Source: Prorocentrum cordatum
Taxonomy: Eukaryota > Sar > Dinophyceae > Prorocentrales > Prorocentraceae
DNA length: 64,000 bases
Reading direction: 5' to 3'
Assembly (NCBI GenBank): GCA_963575745.1
Contig: CAUYUJ010021670.1
Span: forward strand, 62,001 to 126,000
Positions 54,990 to 64,000 of this stretch are shown here, piece by piece. The translations under genes were made by a program, and so were the position numbers. Each line of letters opens with the position of its first letter. Position 1 is the first letter of the stretch. The notes below the pieces were generated by a model that worked only from the letters and a program-made list of their open reading frames with translations, did no database searches and had not been told where the DNA came from.

Positions 54990-55980
54990 GCGTTGTCGTA
55001 GGATGCCGGTGATTTTCCAGCCCAGGGGGTGCCTTTTCCAGCGGTCGCGCCTCGCTCGGGGCGTTCCCGGGGGACGCCCAGAGCGCCGCGAACCGCCGCC
55101 GGAGGCTCGCGACAGGGCCTGAAGGCCGCCAGGGGGTGGGTTCATCGGGAGCGGCCAGAAGGGGGTATTTCATTGCGTCCCTGGCCCCCCCCTGGGCCGC
55201 GCACATTCCGCTGGCCATGATTTGCGCCCCCCCTCTTGGACGCCCCCCTCTCGGCCGCCCCCGAGTTCAGGGGGGGGCGCATCGGCCCCCAAATCGCCCA
55301 GATAGGGGCCGCCCGGGAGCGTGCGGTCTCGCCATCGGGGGCCGAGGTATCGCCGATCCATCGGCGATGCATCGTCGATGGCAGGTTGATCTTCGAAAAC
55401 AGGAGCATGAGTACGAATGACACGCCGAAATTGGGAGCCCTTCAGCGTGTTACTCCCAAGCTGTTGCTCGGCAGCCTGGTGTTTCGTCGGGATGTAAGAC
55501 GCCGATGGGTTCCCACGGCGGCGTGTCACTGACAACTGTTGCTTGTGCTCCCCGTCGTGTTTCAGGAGATGCAAAAACTCAGACACGATGAATCGTCGAC
55601 TCCCAGAAAAATATGTGACAAGTCTAAACGCTTCGCGTATCCCCACCACCTTGCGACTTTTGGGTCCGCGTGCTTTCGGCAGGGCTTCGGTTCGCCCCCA
55701 CCTGCGGGTTGACCCGTGGCCGCCTCTTTCTAAATTATCTGCAGGTGCACTCTGCGCGGTGTCGCGCCAATTATCTGTCGCTGTGCCCCAGCCTCGGTCA
55801 TACCGCCCTCTGGACTTCTCCTTGCGGGCCGCGAATCAAAAACGTATCCCCACCAGCCCGTCCAGAAATGAGTCCCAGGGGAGTGGAGGTGATGAGGGAA
55901 GCGGGGGAGCATGCAGAAGAACAAAGGGCGGGGTAAGCCGCCATATGCGCCAAGAGGGGGATGATGTACGAGGAGTCGTC
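54990..55980. other. Intron sequence, no exon seen
   Basis: 55330-55385 has the ATCGCCGATCCATCGGCGAT-type palindrome also met at 300-475 and 20650. The segment at 55585-55615 (GTCGACTCCCAG, then AAATATGTGA) resembles 56930-56955, another dispersed repeat. Confidence 0.5.
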
Positions 55981-55984
55981 GTCG

Positions 55985-56235
55985 TCGGAGTAGGAGGAGG
56001 AAGAGCAGGAGCAGGAGGAGGAGCAGGAGGAGGAGGGGGAGGAGGAGGAGGAGATGGAGGAGGACCAGGGCGTGGAGGACGAGAAGGAGGATAAGGAGGA
56101 GGAGGAGGGGAGGAGAGGGAGGGGGAGGAGGGAGTAGGAAGAAATAGAGGAGGAGGAGGAGGAGGAGGAGGAGGAGGAGGAGGAGGAGGAGGAGGAGGAG
56201 GAGGAGGAGGGAGGAGGAGGAGGGGGAGGAGGACA
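55985..56235 (+). repeat. GGAGCA/GGA microsatellite
   Basis: GGAGCAGGA units, then GGA with AAG and GGG interruptions, ending at the G/T-rich block. Confidence 0.93.
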
Positions 56236-56875
56236 ATGGCGAGCTTGGGGGCCTCTTGGGCCGTCTTTGGGGCCTCTTGGCGATCCTGGGGGCCTCTTGC
56301 GTATCTCGGGGTGCCTCTTGGGGCCTCCTGGGGGTCTCTTGGGAGCCTCTTGGAGGCCTCTTGGGCGCCTATCGGGGCCTCTTGGGGCCCTCTTGGGGCG
56401 CTCTTGGGGCGCTCTTGGGAGCCTTCGGGGAACTCTTGGGGCCATGTTGGAGGAGATCTATCAAAGAATGGGGGGTCGTATATTAGCCCTGCCCCTCTAG
56501 AGTGCCTCGAATCGCTTCTTGGGCCCCTCGTGAGGCGATCTTGGAGCGCTCTTGGGGCCGTCTTGGGGCTCTCTTGGGCCTCTCTTGGGGCCCTCTTGGG
56601 CAATCTTGGAGCCATCTTGAGGCCATCGGAAGCGAAAAAGCGAGAAAGCCAAATATATTGATGTCCTTTCTAGGTTTTGGCATGATTGTGGCCTCTCGGG
56701 GAGCTCCGTGGGGAGCTCTTTGGCCACTTGGGGTCTTGGTGCGGTGTTTAGGCCTCTTGGAGCATCTTGGGATCCATCTTGAGGCATCTTGCGCTATCTT
56801 GAGCCATCTTGGAGGCTATCTTGGGCTCTCTTAGGCCCTCTTGGAGCCGTCTTGGGCCATCTTGGACGCCCCAAC
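56236..56875 (+). repeat. G/T-rich CTCTTGGGGC-type degenerate repeat
   Basis: Same texture as 54240-54885, with regular CCTCTTGGGG units at 56250-56450. Confidence 0.78.
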
Positions 56876-57107
56876 GACCCGCGGAACCCTCCGTCCAGGT
56901 CCAGGGGAGGGGGTAGGGGGAGGGGTAGTCGTCGACTCCCAGGAAAGTATGTGAAAATATGGGAAGTGGCGGGCAGATGGAAGCTTTGAACATATGAGAC
57001 ATATGGGGAATCCTGGGATTTGTGTCTATTTCTGTGTGTGTGTGGGTCCCTGGGCCCCTTTAGTGTTTCCCCCCCTTGAGCCTGTCCCCCCTGCCGTGCC
57101 CCAGCAG

Positions 57108-57288
57108 GTGCTACCGCTACCTGCCCGGCGACGCGAGCAGACCGCATTGGGACCGCTCCTTCGTGCACTGCGAGACGCCGAACGTGACCTCCGACTTCTC
57201 GGCCTACTCGCTCCTGCTGTACGTCGGCGACGCGTGCGAGGGGGGCGAGACGACGTTCTTCTCGGCAGAGCGTCCAGGGGGGGAAGGC
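57108..57288 (+). CDS. 2-oxoglutarate/Fe(II) oxygenase, catalytic-core exon
   Basis: CYRYLPGDASRPHWDRSFVH carries the His-x-Asp iron-binding pair (HWD). FSAYSLLLYVGDACEGGETT and FFSAERPGGEG follow, the conserved strand-turn of prolyl-4-hydroxylase-like 2-oxoglutarate/Fe(II) dioxygenases (family Pfam 2OG-FeII_Oxy type). The enzyme would hydroxylate a substrate using oxygen and 2-oxoglutarate. The distal iron His and the 2OG-binding Arg/Lys should be in the next exon, which was not found in the window. Acceptor CCAGCAG at 57107; donor GTAAGT at 57289. The donor lies inside a family D terminal sequence. Confidence 0.88.
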
Positions 57289-57330
57289 GTAAGTCGGGCC
57301 TGTCCCTCTTCGGGAGGAATCGGAGGTGAG
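57289..57330 (+). repeat. Family D left end (copy D3) overlapping the splice donor
   Basis: GTAAGTCGGGCCTGTCCCTC matches the left end of D1 (TTAAGTCGGGCCTGTCCCTC) in all but one position. No matching right end was found within the next kilobase, so it is a partial or interrupted copy. Confidence 0.6.
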
Positions 57331-57536
57331 GGGGTGAGATCGAAGTGGAACGGAGAGCCCCCCTGCCGGGAAGTCGGTTTCGGTTTCGTGTTCGTGCGTG
57401 CCGTGCGTGCGGGCGAGGCGGAGCTGCGTGGGCGGGCGAGAAGTGTCCCGCCTCTGGCTGAGGCGCGGCCGGACCAAATGTTTCCTGTCCGGGGGCCGGT
57501 GGCGCGCGGTGTCCCGCCGGTGTCCCGTTGGTGTCC

Positions 57537-57568
57537 CGATGATAATGATGATGATGATGAAAATAATC

Positions 57569-57613
<45 letters not shown>

Positions 57614-57641
57614 GCCATGGTGGTGACGATGATGGTGTCCC

Positions 57642-57684
<43 letters not shown>

Positions 57685-57812
57685 TTGATGTTGATGATGC
57701 TGATGCTGATGCTGCTGATGATGATGGTGTCCCGATGATGATGATGTTGATGATCATGATGATGTTGATGATGATGAGATGATGATGATGAAGATGATGA
57801 TGATGGTGCCCC

Positions 57813-57852
<40 letters not shown>

Positions 57853-58192
57853 CTGATGCTGATGATGATGATGAGGTTGATGATGATGTTGTTGATGATC
57901 CCGATGGTGATGATGATGGTGCCCCGATGATGATGATGATGTTTATGACGATGACGATGATGGTGTCCCGATGATGATGATGAGGATGATGGTGAAGTGA
58001 TGATGATGATGATTGTGATGATTGTGATGATGGTGGCCCGGTGATGATGATGCGGGTGCTGATGATGATGATGATGATGTTGATGATGATGATGATGAAA
58101 AAGGTGTCTCGGTGATGATGATGGTGACGATGATGATGGTGTCCCGATGATGTTGATGATGGTGATGATGTTGCTGATGATGATGGTGTTCC

Positions 58193-58223
<31 letters not shown>

Positions 58224-58505
58224 CTGATGCTGATGATGATGATGATGATGGTGATTTTGTGTATGATGATGATGGGATGAAAACGGTGGTAGTGTCCCGT
58301 TGATGATGATGATGGTGTCCCGATGATAATGATGATGATGTTGAGGAGGTTGATGGTGACGATGATGGTGTCCCGATGATGATGATGGTTATGACGATGA
58401 TGGCCATGGTGGAGATGATGATGGTGTTCCGATGACGATGATGAGGTTGATGATTCTGATGATGGTGATGATGCTGATGGTGTCCCGATGATGGTGATGA
58501 TGATG
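57537..58505 (+). repeat. GAT microsatellite with GGTGTCCCGATGAT interspersions
   Basis: About 970 bp of GAT repeats punctuated by more than ten copies of GGTGTCCCGATGATG or GGTGCCCCGATGATG at irregular 50-120 bp spacing. Frames on both strands are artefacts. Confidence 0.97.
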
Positions 58506-58806
58506 ACCTGAGGGAAGGCAGAGGCGGCGGGCCTCCTCAGCAGGGTCAGAAGGCCCCTGGCCTCAAGCAAGGAAAGCTCTCTGCGCCTGCTTCGACGCCA
58601 CATGGGGGGGGGGGCTCATACAGCAGGGCAGAGAGTTTCGGAGGGGCCCCGCCGCCTGCCGAGAAGGCCTGCTCCCTCTCTCACTGCCCCTTCTGACGAG
58701 AGGCTCTTGGCTCTTCTGCAATGTCTCCGAAGCTCCACAGGGGGGGGGGGGGGGGCCACCTCATACAGAAGGGCGGAGGACTTCGGAAAAGGCCCCGCCG
58801 CCTGAG
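58503..58806. repeat. Diverged tandem duplication of about 140 bp
   Basis: CTCATACAGCAGGGC...GGCCCCGCCGCCTG (58617-58660) is repeated as CTCATACAGAAGGGC...GGCCCCGCCGCCTGAG (58761-58807). Each is preceded by a G run and by a CTTC...CC(A)CA block. Confidence 0.6.
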
Positions 58807-58845
58807 GAGGAGGAGGAGGAGGGAGGAGGAGGAGGAGGAGGAGGA
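58806..58845 (+). repeat. GGA microsatellite
   Basis: Short GGA run. Confidence 0.85.
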
Positions 58846-59058
58846 TTCGCAAGCATCTGCGCGGGCTGTCGGCCACGCAGGCGCCCGCGCGCGGCCACGC
58901 GCGCGGGCGCGGCCTCCTCGGAGGACCGCCACGAGCTCGCCGAAGTGCACCGCGACGAACTCCGCACTCGTCAGGCAGACGAGTCCCCAGGGCAATCAAA
59001 GGGTGCCCCCAACTTCTGAGCCAGTCCTTGAGCTCGCCGAGGCCCACCACGACGAACA
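58846..59058 (-). other. Possible further coding sequence of the repeat-protein gene
   Basis: On the minus strand SAEFVAVHFGELVAVLRGG (about 58965-58910) and MFVVVGLGELKDWLRSWG (59057-59005) both have coding-like third positions and resemble each other at DNA level (GTTCGTCG, then TCGGCGAGCTC). They may be further exons or a local duplication. The joining is not resolved. Confidence 0.35.
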
Positions 59059-60392
59059 TCAGAGGACCACCTGGTCCCGCACCAGGTCGGCGGCGATGTC
59101 GGGCGGCACGCCCGCGGCGTAGGCCTTCTCGAGGAAAGCCCAAACGCCCGCCGCGCCAGGAGGACGAGGGTCCTCCGCCGCCACGCTGTCCAAGCCCACA
59201 GTCGCCCCCACGACGTCGGCCCGAAGCAACTTCTTGTGCTGCTTCTTCTTCGCCTTCTTCTTGCACCCAAACGCCTCGACGTCCACGGGCATCTCGTCCA
59301 GCACATCCTGCACGAGGCGCTCCGCGGCCGTGCGGGCGTCCAGCGCTGCCTCACGCCTGGCGGCAGCGGCACTGTTGGCCAGGAAGACCATGTCCCAATC
59401 GCGCGGGTCCACGAACTGTTCGCACTGCTCGCCCGCCTGCTGCTGCTCCAGCGCGTCGGCCCAGCAGGCAACTCTCGGGCCCAGCACGGCCTGACCAAGA
59501 GCGCCCTCCTGGGCAGGAGCATCCTTGAGCTCCAGCTCGCTCTCCACGGCCACCTCCGAGAGCGTCGGGAAGGGCGGGACCTTGCCGAACGCGTCGCCGT
59601 CGCACCCCACGATGCTGTCCTTGCCGACCTCGTCGCCGTCGTACGCGTCGCCGTCGCACCCCACGATGCTCTCCATGTTGCCGACCGCGCCGCCGTCGCA
59701 CCCCACGATGCGCTCCAGCGCGTCCAGCGCCTCGCAGCCGCTGCCGCTGCCGCCGTCGCACCCCACGATGCTGTCTGCTCTGGTGGTGCCGGGTGCCGGG
59801 TGCCGGGTGCGCTGGTCCGCCCGTGCTGCACGAGCAGCGCCTCGCAGCCGCTGCCGTCGTCCTTGCCGAACGCGCCGCCGTCGCACCCCACGATGCTGTC
59901 GTCTAGCGCCTCGCAGCCGCTGCCATCCTTGCCGAACGCGTCGCCGTCGCACCCCACGATGCTGTCCTTGTCGAACGCGTCGCCGTCGCACCCCATGATG
60001 CTCTCCTTCGCGAGCAGCGCCTCGCAGCCGCTGCCGTCCTTGCTGAACACGTCGCGGTCGCACCCCACGATGCTCTCCTTGCCGAAAGCGTCGCCGTCGC
60101 ACCCCACGATGCTCTCCAGCTCGCCCAGCGCCTCGCAGTCGCTGCCGTCAGCGTCAACGCCGTCGTCCACCTCGTAGCCGCCGCCAACGACCAGCTCGTC
60201 GTGCGGCTTGCCGCGAGCGCCTCCCCGCAGCCGCCACGCGAGGGCACGGAGCTCCATGCACTCGTCAGCCAGCGCACCGCACAGCTCCTGCGCCTGCGCG
60301 AGCTGCGCCGCGAGGTCGGAGTAGTCCACGCACTCCGTGTCGACCTCGAACTCCGTGGCGATCTCGCACTCGCTGAGGTCTACGCACTCCAC
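59059..60392 (-). CDS. Repeat protein with nine SIVGCDG-type units
   Basis: Read leftwards from an acceptor GGAGCAG (60394-60393), the frame starts VECVDLSECEIATEFEVDTE and a helical stretch (QLAQAQELCGALADECMELR). Nine units follow of the form ESIVGCDGDAFGK, several joined by DGSGCEAL. Near 59775-59835 the sense changes frame at a CGGCACC heptamer repeat (three copies). Either a small intron (for example GC-AG) or loss of one heptamer explains it. The second part reads DALEQQQAGEQCEQFVDPRD, then FGCKKKAKKKQHKKLLRADV and WAFLEKAYAAGVPPDIAADL, ending DQVVL and TGA at 59061-59059. Third positions are G/C-rich throughout. No known family. The Asp/Gly/Cys content of the repeats suggests metal binding, but this is only a guess. 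Confidence 0.62.
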
Positions 60393-60419
60393 CTGCTCCA
60401 GCCACTATGGAAGAATAGT

Positions 60420-60945
60420 GAAGGGAACCGGGAACCGGGAACCGGGACCCCGGGAACCGGGAACCGGGAACCGGGAACCGGGAACCGGGAACCGGGAACC
60501 GGGAACCGGGAACCGGGAACCAGGAACTGGGAACCGGGAACCGGCACTATGGAAAAATAGGGGGGAACCGGAAACCCGGGAACCGGGAACCGGGAACCGG
60601 GAACCGGGAACCGGGAACCGGGAACCGGGAACCGGGAACCGGGAACCGGGAACCGGGTACCGGGAACCTGGAACCGCGGGAACCGCGGGAACCGGGAACC
60701 GGGAACCGGGAACCGGGAACCGGGAACCGGGAACCCGGGCACCGGGAACCGGGAACCGGGAACCTGGAACCGGGAACCGGGAACCGGGAACCGGGAACCG
60801 GGAACCAGGAACCCGGGAACCGGGAACCCGGGAACCCGGGCACCGGGAATTGGGAACCCGGGAACCGGGAACCCGGGAACCCGGGAATCCGGAAACCCAG
60901 GAATCCGGGAATCCGGGAACCGGGAACCGGGATCCGGGAACCGCT
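60420..60945 (+). repeat. GGGAACC heptamer minisatellite
   Basis: About 70 copies of a 7-bp unit with few changes. The seven-base period makes all three frames on each strand similar (Pro-Gly-Ser-Arg or Gly-Asn-Arg-Glu-Pro strings). CACTATGGAA-AATAG occurs before it and once within (60404 and 60541). It lies immediately upstream, on the minus strand, of the repeat-protein exon and so is probably intronic. Confidence 0.98.
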
Positions 60946-60949
60946 TCTG

Positions 60950-61300
60950 CTCCGCTCATTTCTGTTTTGTTGTGCCCCGCTGCTCCGTTCGGTTCCGTTC
61001 TGTCCCATTGTTCCGTTCTGCTCTTGTCTTGGCTGCAGGTTTGTCTGTTCTGTTCCGGGCCGCGCCATCGTCCGTTTTGATCTGGCGTGCCCCGCTGCTT
61101 CGTTCTGTTCTGCTCGTTCTGTTCTGCTCGTTCTGCCCCGATGCTTTGTTCTGGTCTGTCCCGCTGCTCCGTTGTGTTCTGTTATGTTCCTCTGCTCCGT
61201 CCTATTCTGGTCTTGGCCGCAGGCTCGTCTATTCTGATTTGGGCCGCAAGCTCGTCTGTTCTGGTTTGTTATGTCCTGGTACTCCGTTCTGTTATGTGTG
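60950..61300 (+). repeat. Degenerate CCGTTCTGTTCTG-type repeat
   Basis: GTTCTGTTCTGCTCG, CCCCGCTGCT and CTCGTCTGTTCTG units recur through about 350 bp. No gene. Confidence 0.8.
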
Positions 61301-61307
61301 TGTTTTT

Positions 61308-64000
61308 ACCTAACAGCTCTTGCTGATAGGTTTCTAGTGGTCTCAAAAGAGAGCATCATGACTCCTCAGGGGGGTCTGGGCGGGTGCCGGGGAGGAGAAC
61401 CGGGAATCGTTTTTCGCCAACAATCACACACTTCGTGCTCTTCGACCTCCCAGAACTCCATTCCCGGGCCACATTCTGGAGAACCGGGAACAGAGCCGGG
61501 CTCGCTTTTCGCCAACAGTCACACACTTCGTGCTCTTCGACCTCCCAGAACTCCATTCCCGGGCCACATTCTGGAGAACCGGGAACAGAGCCGGGCTCGT
61601 TTTTCGCCAACAGTCACACACTTCGTGCTCTTCGACCTCCCAGAACTCCATTCCCGGGCCACATTCTGGAGAACCGGGAACAGAGCCGGGCTCGTTTTTC
61701 GTCAACAGTCACACACTTCGTGCTCTTCGACCTCCCAGAACTCCATTCCCGGGCTACATTTTGAGTGCCCGGAGCCAACTCCCAGAACTCCATTCCCGGG
61801 CCACATTTTGGATGCCCGGAGCCAAGAACTCCATTCCCGGGCCACATTTTGGATGGCCACCACTTCGTGCTCTTCAAGTTCCCAGAACTCCATTCCTGGG
61901 CATGATTTTGAATGCCCGGAGCCAACTGTAGGCCACTTCGTGTTCTTCTAGTTCCCAGAACTCCATTCCTGGGCCACATTTTGAATGCTGAGGCAGGCTG
62001 ATGCTGCGGCCGAGGCAGGCTGAGGCTGAGGCAGGCTGAGGCTGAGGCCGAGGCTGAAGGCAGACTGAGGCTGAGGCTGAAGCAGACTGAGGCTGAGGCT
62101 GAGGCAGGCTGAGGCTGAGGCTGAAGCAGGCTGATGCTGAGGCAGGCTGAGGCTGAGGCTGAGGCTGATGCAGGCTGAGGCTGAGGCAGGCTGAGGCTGA
62201 GGCCGAGACTGAAGGCAGACTGAGGCTGAGGCTGAAGCAGGCTGAGGCTGAGGCTGAGGCAGGCTGAGGCTGAGGCAGGCTGAGGCTGAGGCTGAGGCAA
62301 ACTGAGGCTGAGGCTGTGACTGCAACTGCCGTTGCCGCTGCGACTGTCATCGCGAATGCGACTACGACTGCGACAGCAGCAGAATTCCACAACTGGATTT
62401 AGGGGGGTCTGGGCGGGTGCCGGGGAGGAGAACCGGGAATCGTTTTTCACCAACAGTCACACACTTCGTGCTCTTCGACCTCCCAGAACTCCATTCCCGG
62501 GCCACACTCTGGAGAACCAGGAACAGAGCCGGGCTCGCTTTTCGCCAACAGTCACACACTTCGTGCTCTTCGATTTCCCAGAACTCCATTCCCGGGCCAC
62601 ATTCTGGAGAACCGGGAACAGAGCCGGCCTCGTTTTTCGTCAACAGTCAAACACTTCGTGCTCTTGGACCTCCCAGAATTTCATTCCCGGGCTACATTTT
62701 GAGTGCCCGGAGCCAACTGTAGGCCACTTCGTGCTCTTCGAGTTCCCAGAACTCGATTCCCGGGCCACATTTTGGATGCCCGGAGCCAACCGTAGGCCAC
62801 TTCGTGCTCTTCAACTTCCCAGAACTCCATTCCTGGGCCACATTTTAGATGCCCGGAGCCAACTGTAGGCCACTTCGTGCTCTTCAAGTTCCCAGAACTC
62901 CATTCCTGGGAATGATTTTGAATGCCCGGAGCCAACTGTAAGCCACTTCGTGTTCTTCTAGTTCCCAGAACTCCACTCCTGGGCCACATTTTGAATGCTC
63001 AGGCAGGCTGATGCTGCGGCCGAGGCAGGCTGAGGCTGAGGCAGGCTGAGGCTGAGGCCGAGGCTGAAGGCAGACTGAGGCTGAGGCTGAAGCAGACTGA
63101 GGCTGAGGCTGAGGCAGGCTGAGGCTGAGGCTGAAGCAGGCTGATGCTGAGGCAGGCTGAGGCTGAGGCTGAGGCTGATGCAGGCTGAGGCTGAGGCAGG
63201 CTGAGGCTGAGGCCGAGGCTGAAGGCAGACTGAGGCTGAGGCTGAAGCAGGCTGAGGCTGAGGCTGAGGCAGGCTGAGGCTGAGGCAGGCTGAGGCTGAG
63301 GCTGAGGCAGGCTGAGGCTGAGGCTGTGACTGCGACTGCCGTTGCCGCTGCGACTGTCATCGCGAATGCGACTACGACTGCGAGAACAGCATAATTCTAC
63401 AACTGGATCTTCATCTGAATCTTAAGGGGAATGCTTCCAGATATGCTTCTACATATCGCTGTTAGGTTGCTTTGCCGGGATAATATGTTACCTAACAGCG
63501 TTTGCTGATAGGTTTCCAGTGGTCTCAAAAGAGAGCAGCAGATGACTCCACAGGGGGGTCTGGGCGGGTGCCGGGGAGGAGAACCGGGAATCGTTTTTCG
63601 CCAACAGTCACACACTTCGTGCTCTTCGACCTCCCAGAACTCCATTCCCGGGCCACGTTTTGGATGACCGAAGCCAACTGTACACCACTTCGTGGTCTTC
63701 GAGTTCCCAGAACTCCATTCCCGGGCCACATTTTGGATGCCCGGAGCCAACTGTAGGCCACTTCGTGGTCTTCGAGTTCCCAGAACTCCGTTCCCGGGCC
63801 ACATTTTGGATGCCCGGAACCAACTGTAGGCCATTTCGTGGTCTTCGAGTTCCCAGAACTCCATTCCTGCGCATGATTTTGAATGCCCGGAGCCAACTGT
63901 AGGCCACTTCGTGTTCTTCGAGTTCCCAGAACTCCATTCCCGGGCCACATTTTGAATGCTGAGGCAGGCTGATGCTGAGGCTGATGAGAGGCAGGCTGAT
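61308..64000 (+). repeat. Higher-order tandem repeat, about 1.0-1.15 kb unit
   Basis: TCTGGGCGGGTGCCGGGGAG occurs at about 61375, 62408 and 63559. Each unit has two parts. The first is a set of 75-97 bp subrepeats centred on CCCAGAACTCCATTCCCGGG. The second (61980-62330, 63000-63330, and starting again at 63960) is a GAGGCTGAGGCAGGCTGAGG array. A leader CTGATAGGTTTC-AGTGGTC precedes units 1 and 3 (61325 and 63505). The third unit runs off the window. Frames on either strand are shadows. Confidence 0.95.

Larger units (their letters stand above)
52012..57107 (+). other. Oxygenase intron, 5,096 bp, GT-AG, built of repeats
   Basis: GGTGCT occurs exactly at both junctions (52011-52016 and 57107-57112), so the intron is bounded by a 6-bp direct repeat. 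Inside are A, B and C family elements and G/T-rich and purine repeats. No other oxygenase exon was seen within it. Confidence 0.75.

Noticed and set aside
58971-59760. Ser/Arg/Trp-rich continuation of the first frame of the repeat-protein gene
   Set aside because: After the heptamer the SIVGCDG units continue in the other frame, so the first frame is a shadow there.
60420-60945. Repeat protein of Gly-Asn-Arg-Glu-Pro or Pro-Gly-Ser-Arg type
   Set aside because: Any 7-bp tandem repeat gives periodic peptides in all frames; there are no splice sites or unique ends.
1-64000. Spliced-leader RNA, rRNA or histone genes
   Set aside because: No GCCATTTTGGCTCAAG-type leader sequence and no rRNA or histone blocks were noticed.

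Overview
The window reads as nuclear DNA of a dinoflagellate or a very close relative. The evidence is mixed. Coding exons have almost exclusively G or C at third codon positions. Exons are short and separated by multi-kilobase introns, some with GC-AG or possibly GA-AG ends and with direct repeats at the splice junctions. Copia-type pol fragments and LINE fragments resemble those known from dinoflagellates. Microsatellites and minisatellites are very abundant. No spliced-leader RNA, rRNA or convincing tRNA gene was seen. The species cannot be named from the sequence.

Layout. 0-3.4 kb: tandem repeats. 3.46-6.2 kb (+): last two visible exons of a kinesin motor, separated by a 2.36 kb GC-AG intron packed with short inverted-repeat elements. 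7.5-12.2 kb: two decayed Copia elements in head-to-head orientation (minus, then plus). 12.8-14.45 kb (+): 3' end of a LINE lying between two CTC tracts. 15-26 kb: repeats, three isolated candidate exons, a 159-bp satellite array, and one short element nested inside another. 26.2-27.0 kb: ACT microsatellite. 27.5-35.35 kb (+): a long but frame-broken Copia element with gag, protease, integrase, RT and RNase H. 35.35-37.3 kb (+) and 37.4-40.4 kb (-): convergent, unrecognised, partly decayed coding sequence with lower GC content. 45.4-48.2 kb (+): a long ORF from a second LINE fragment, again between CTC tracts. 48.47-49.4 kb (+): an intact single-exon catechol O-methyltransferase-like gene. 49.93-57.29 kb (+): three exons of a 2-oxoglutarate/Fe(II) oxygenase. 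59.06-60.39 kb (-): exon(s) of a protein with nine repeats containing the SIVGCDG motif. 60.4-64 kb: heptamer minisatellite, then a roughly 1-kb higher-order repeat.

The most interesting theme is the intron content. At least five families of short (about 140-195 bp) non-autonomous elements with terminal inverted repeats occur here; I call them A to E. Several have visible target-site duplications, and one A copy is inserted into a C copy. Most copies whose host can be judged lie inside the kinesin and oxygenase introns or just upstream of candidate exons. One D end supplies the GTAAGT donor of an oxygenase exon. This is the pattern expected of introner-like elements and is the best candidate here for an undescribed system.

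The methyltransferase and oxygenase are adjacent and co-oriented. Otherwise the genes show no functional link, and most of the window is mobile or simple-sequence DNA.
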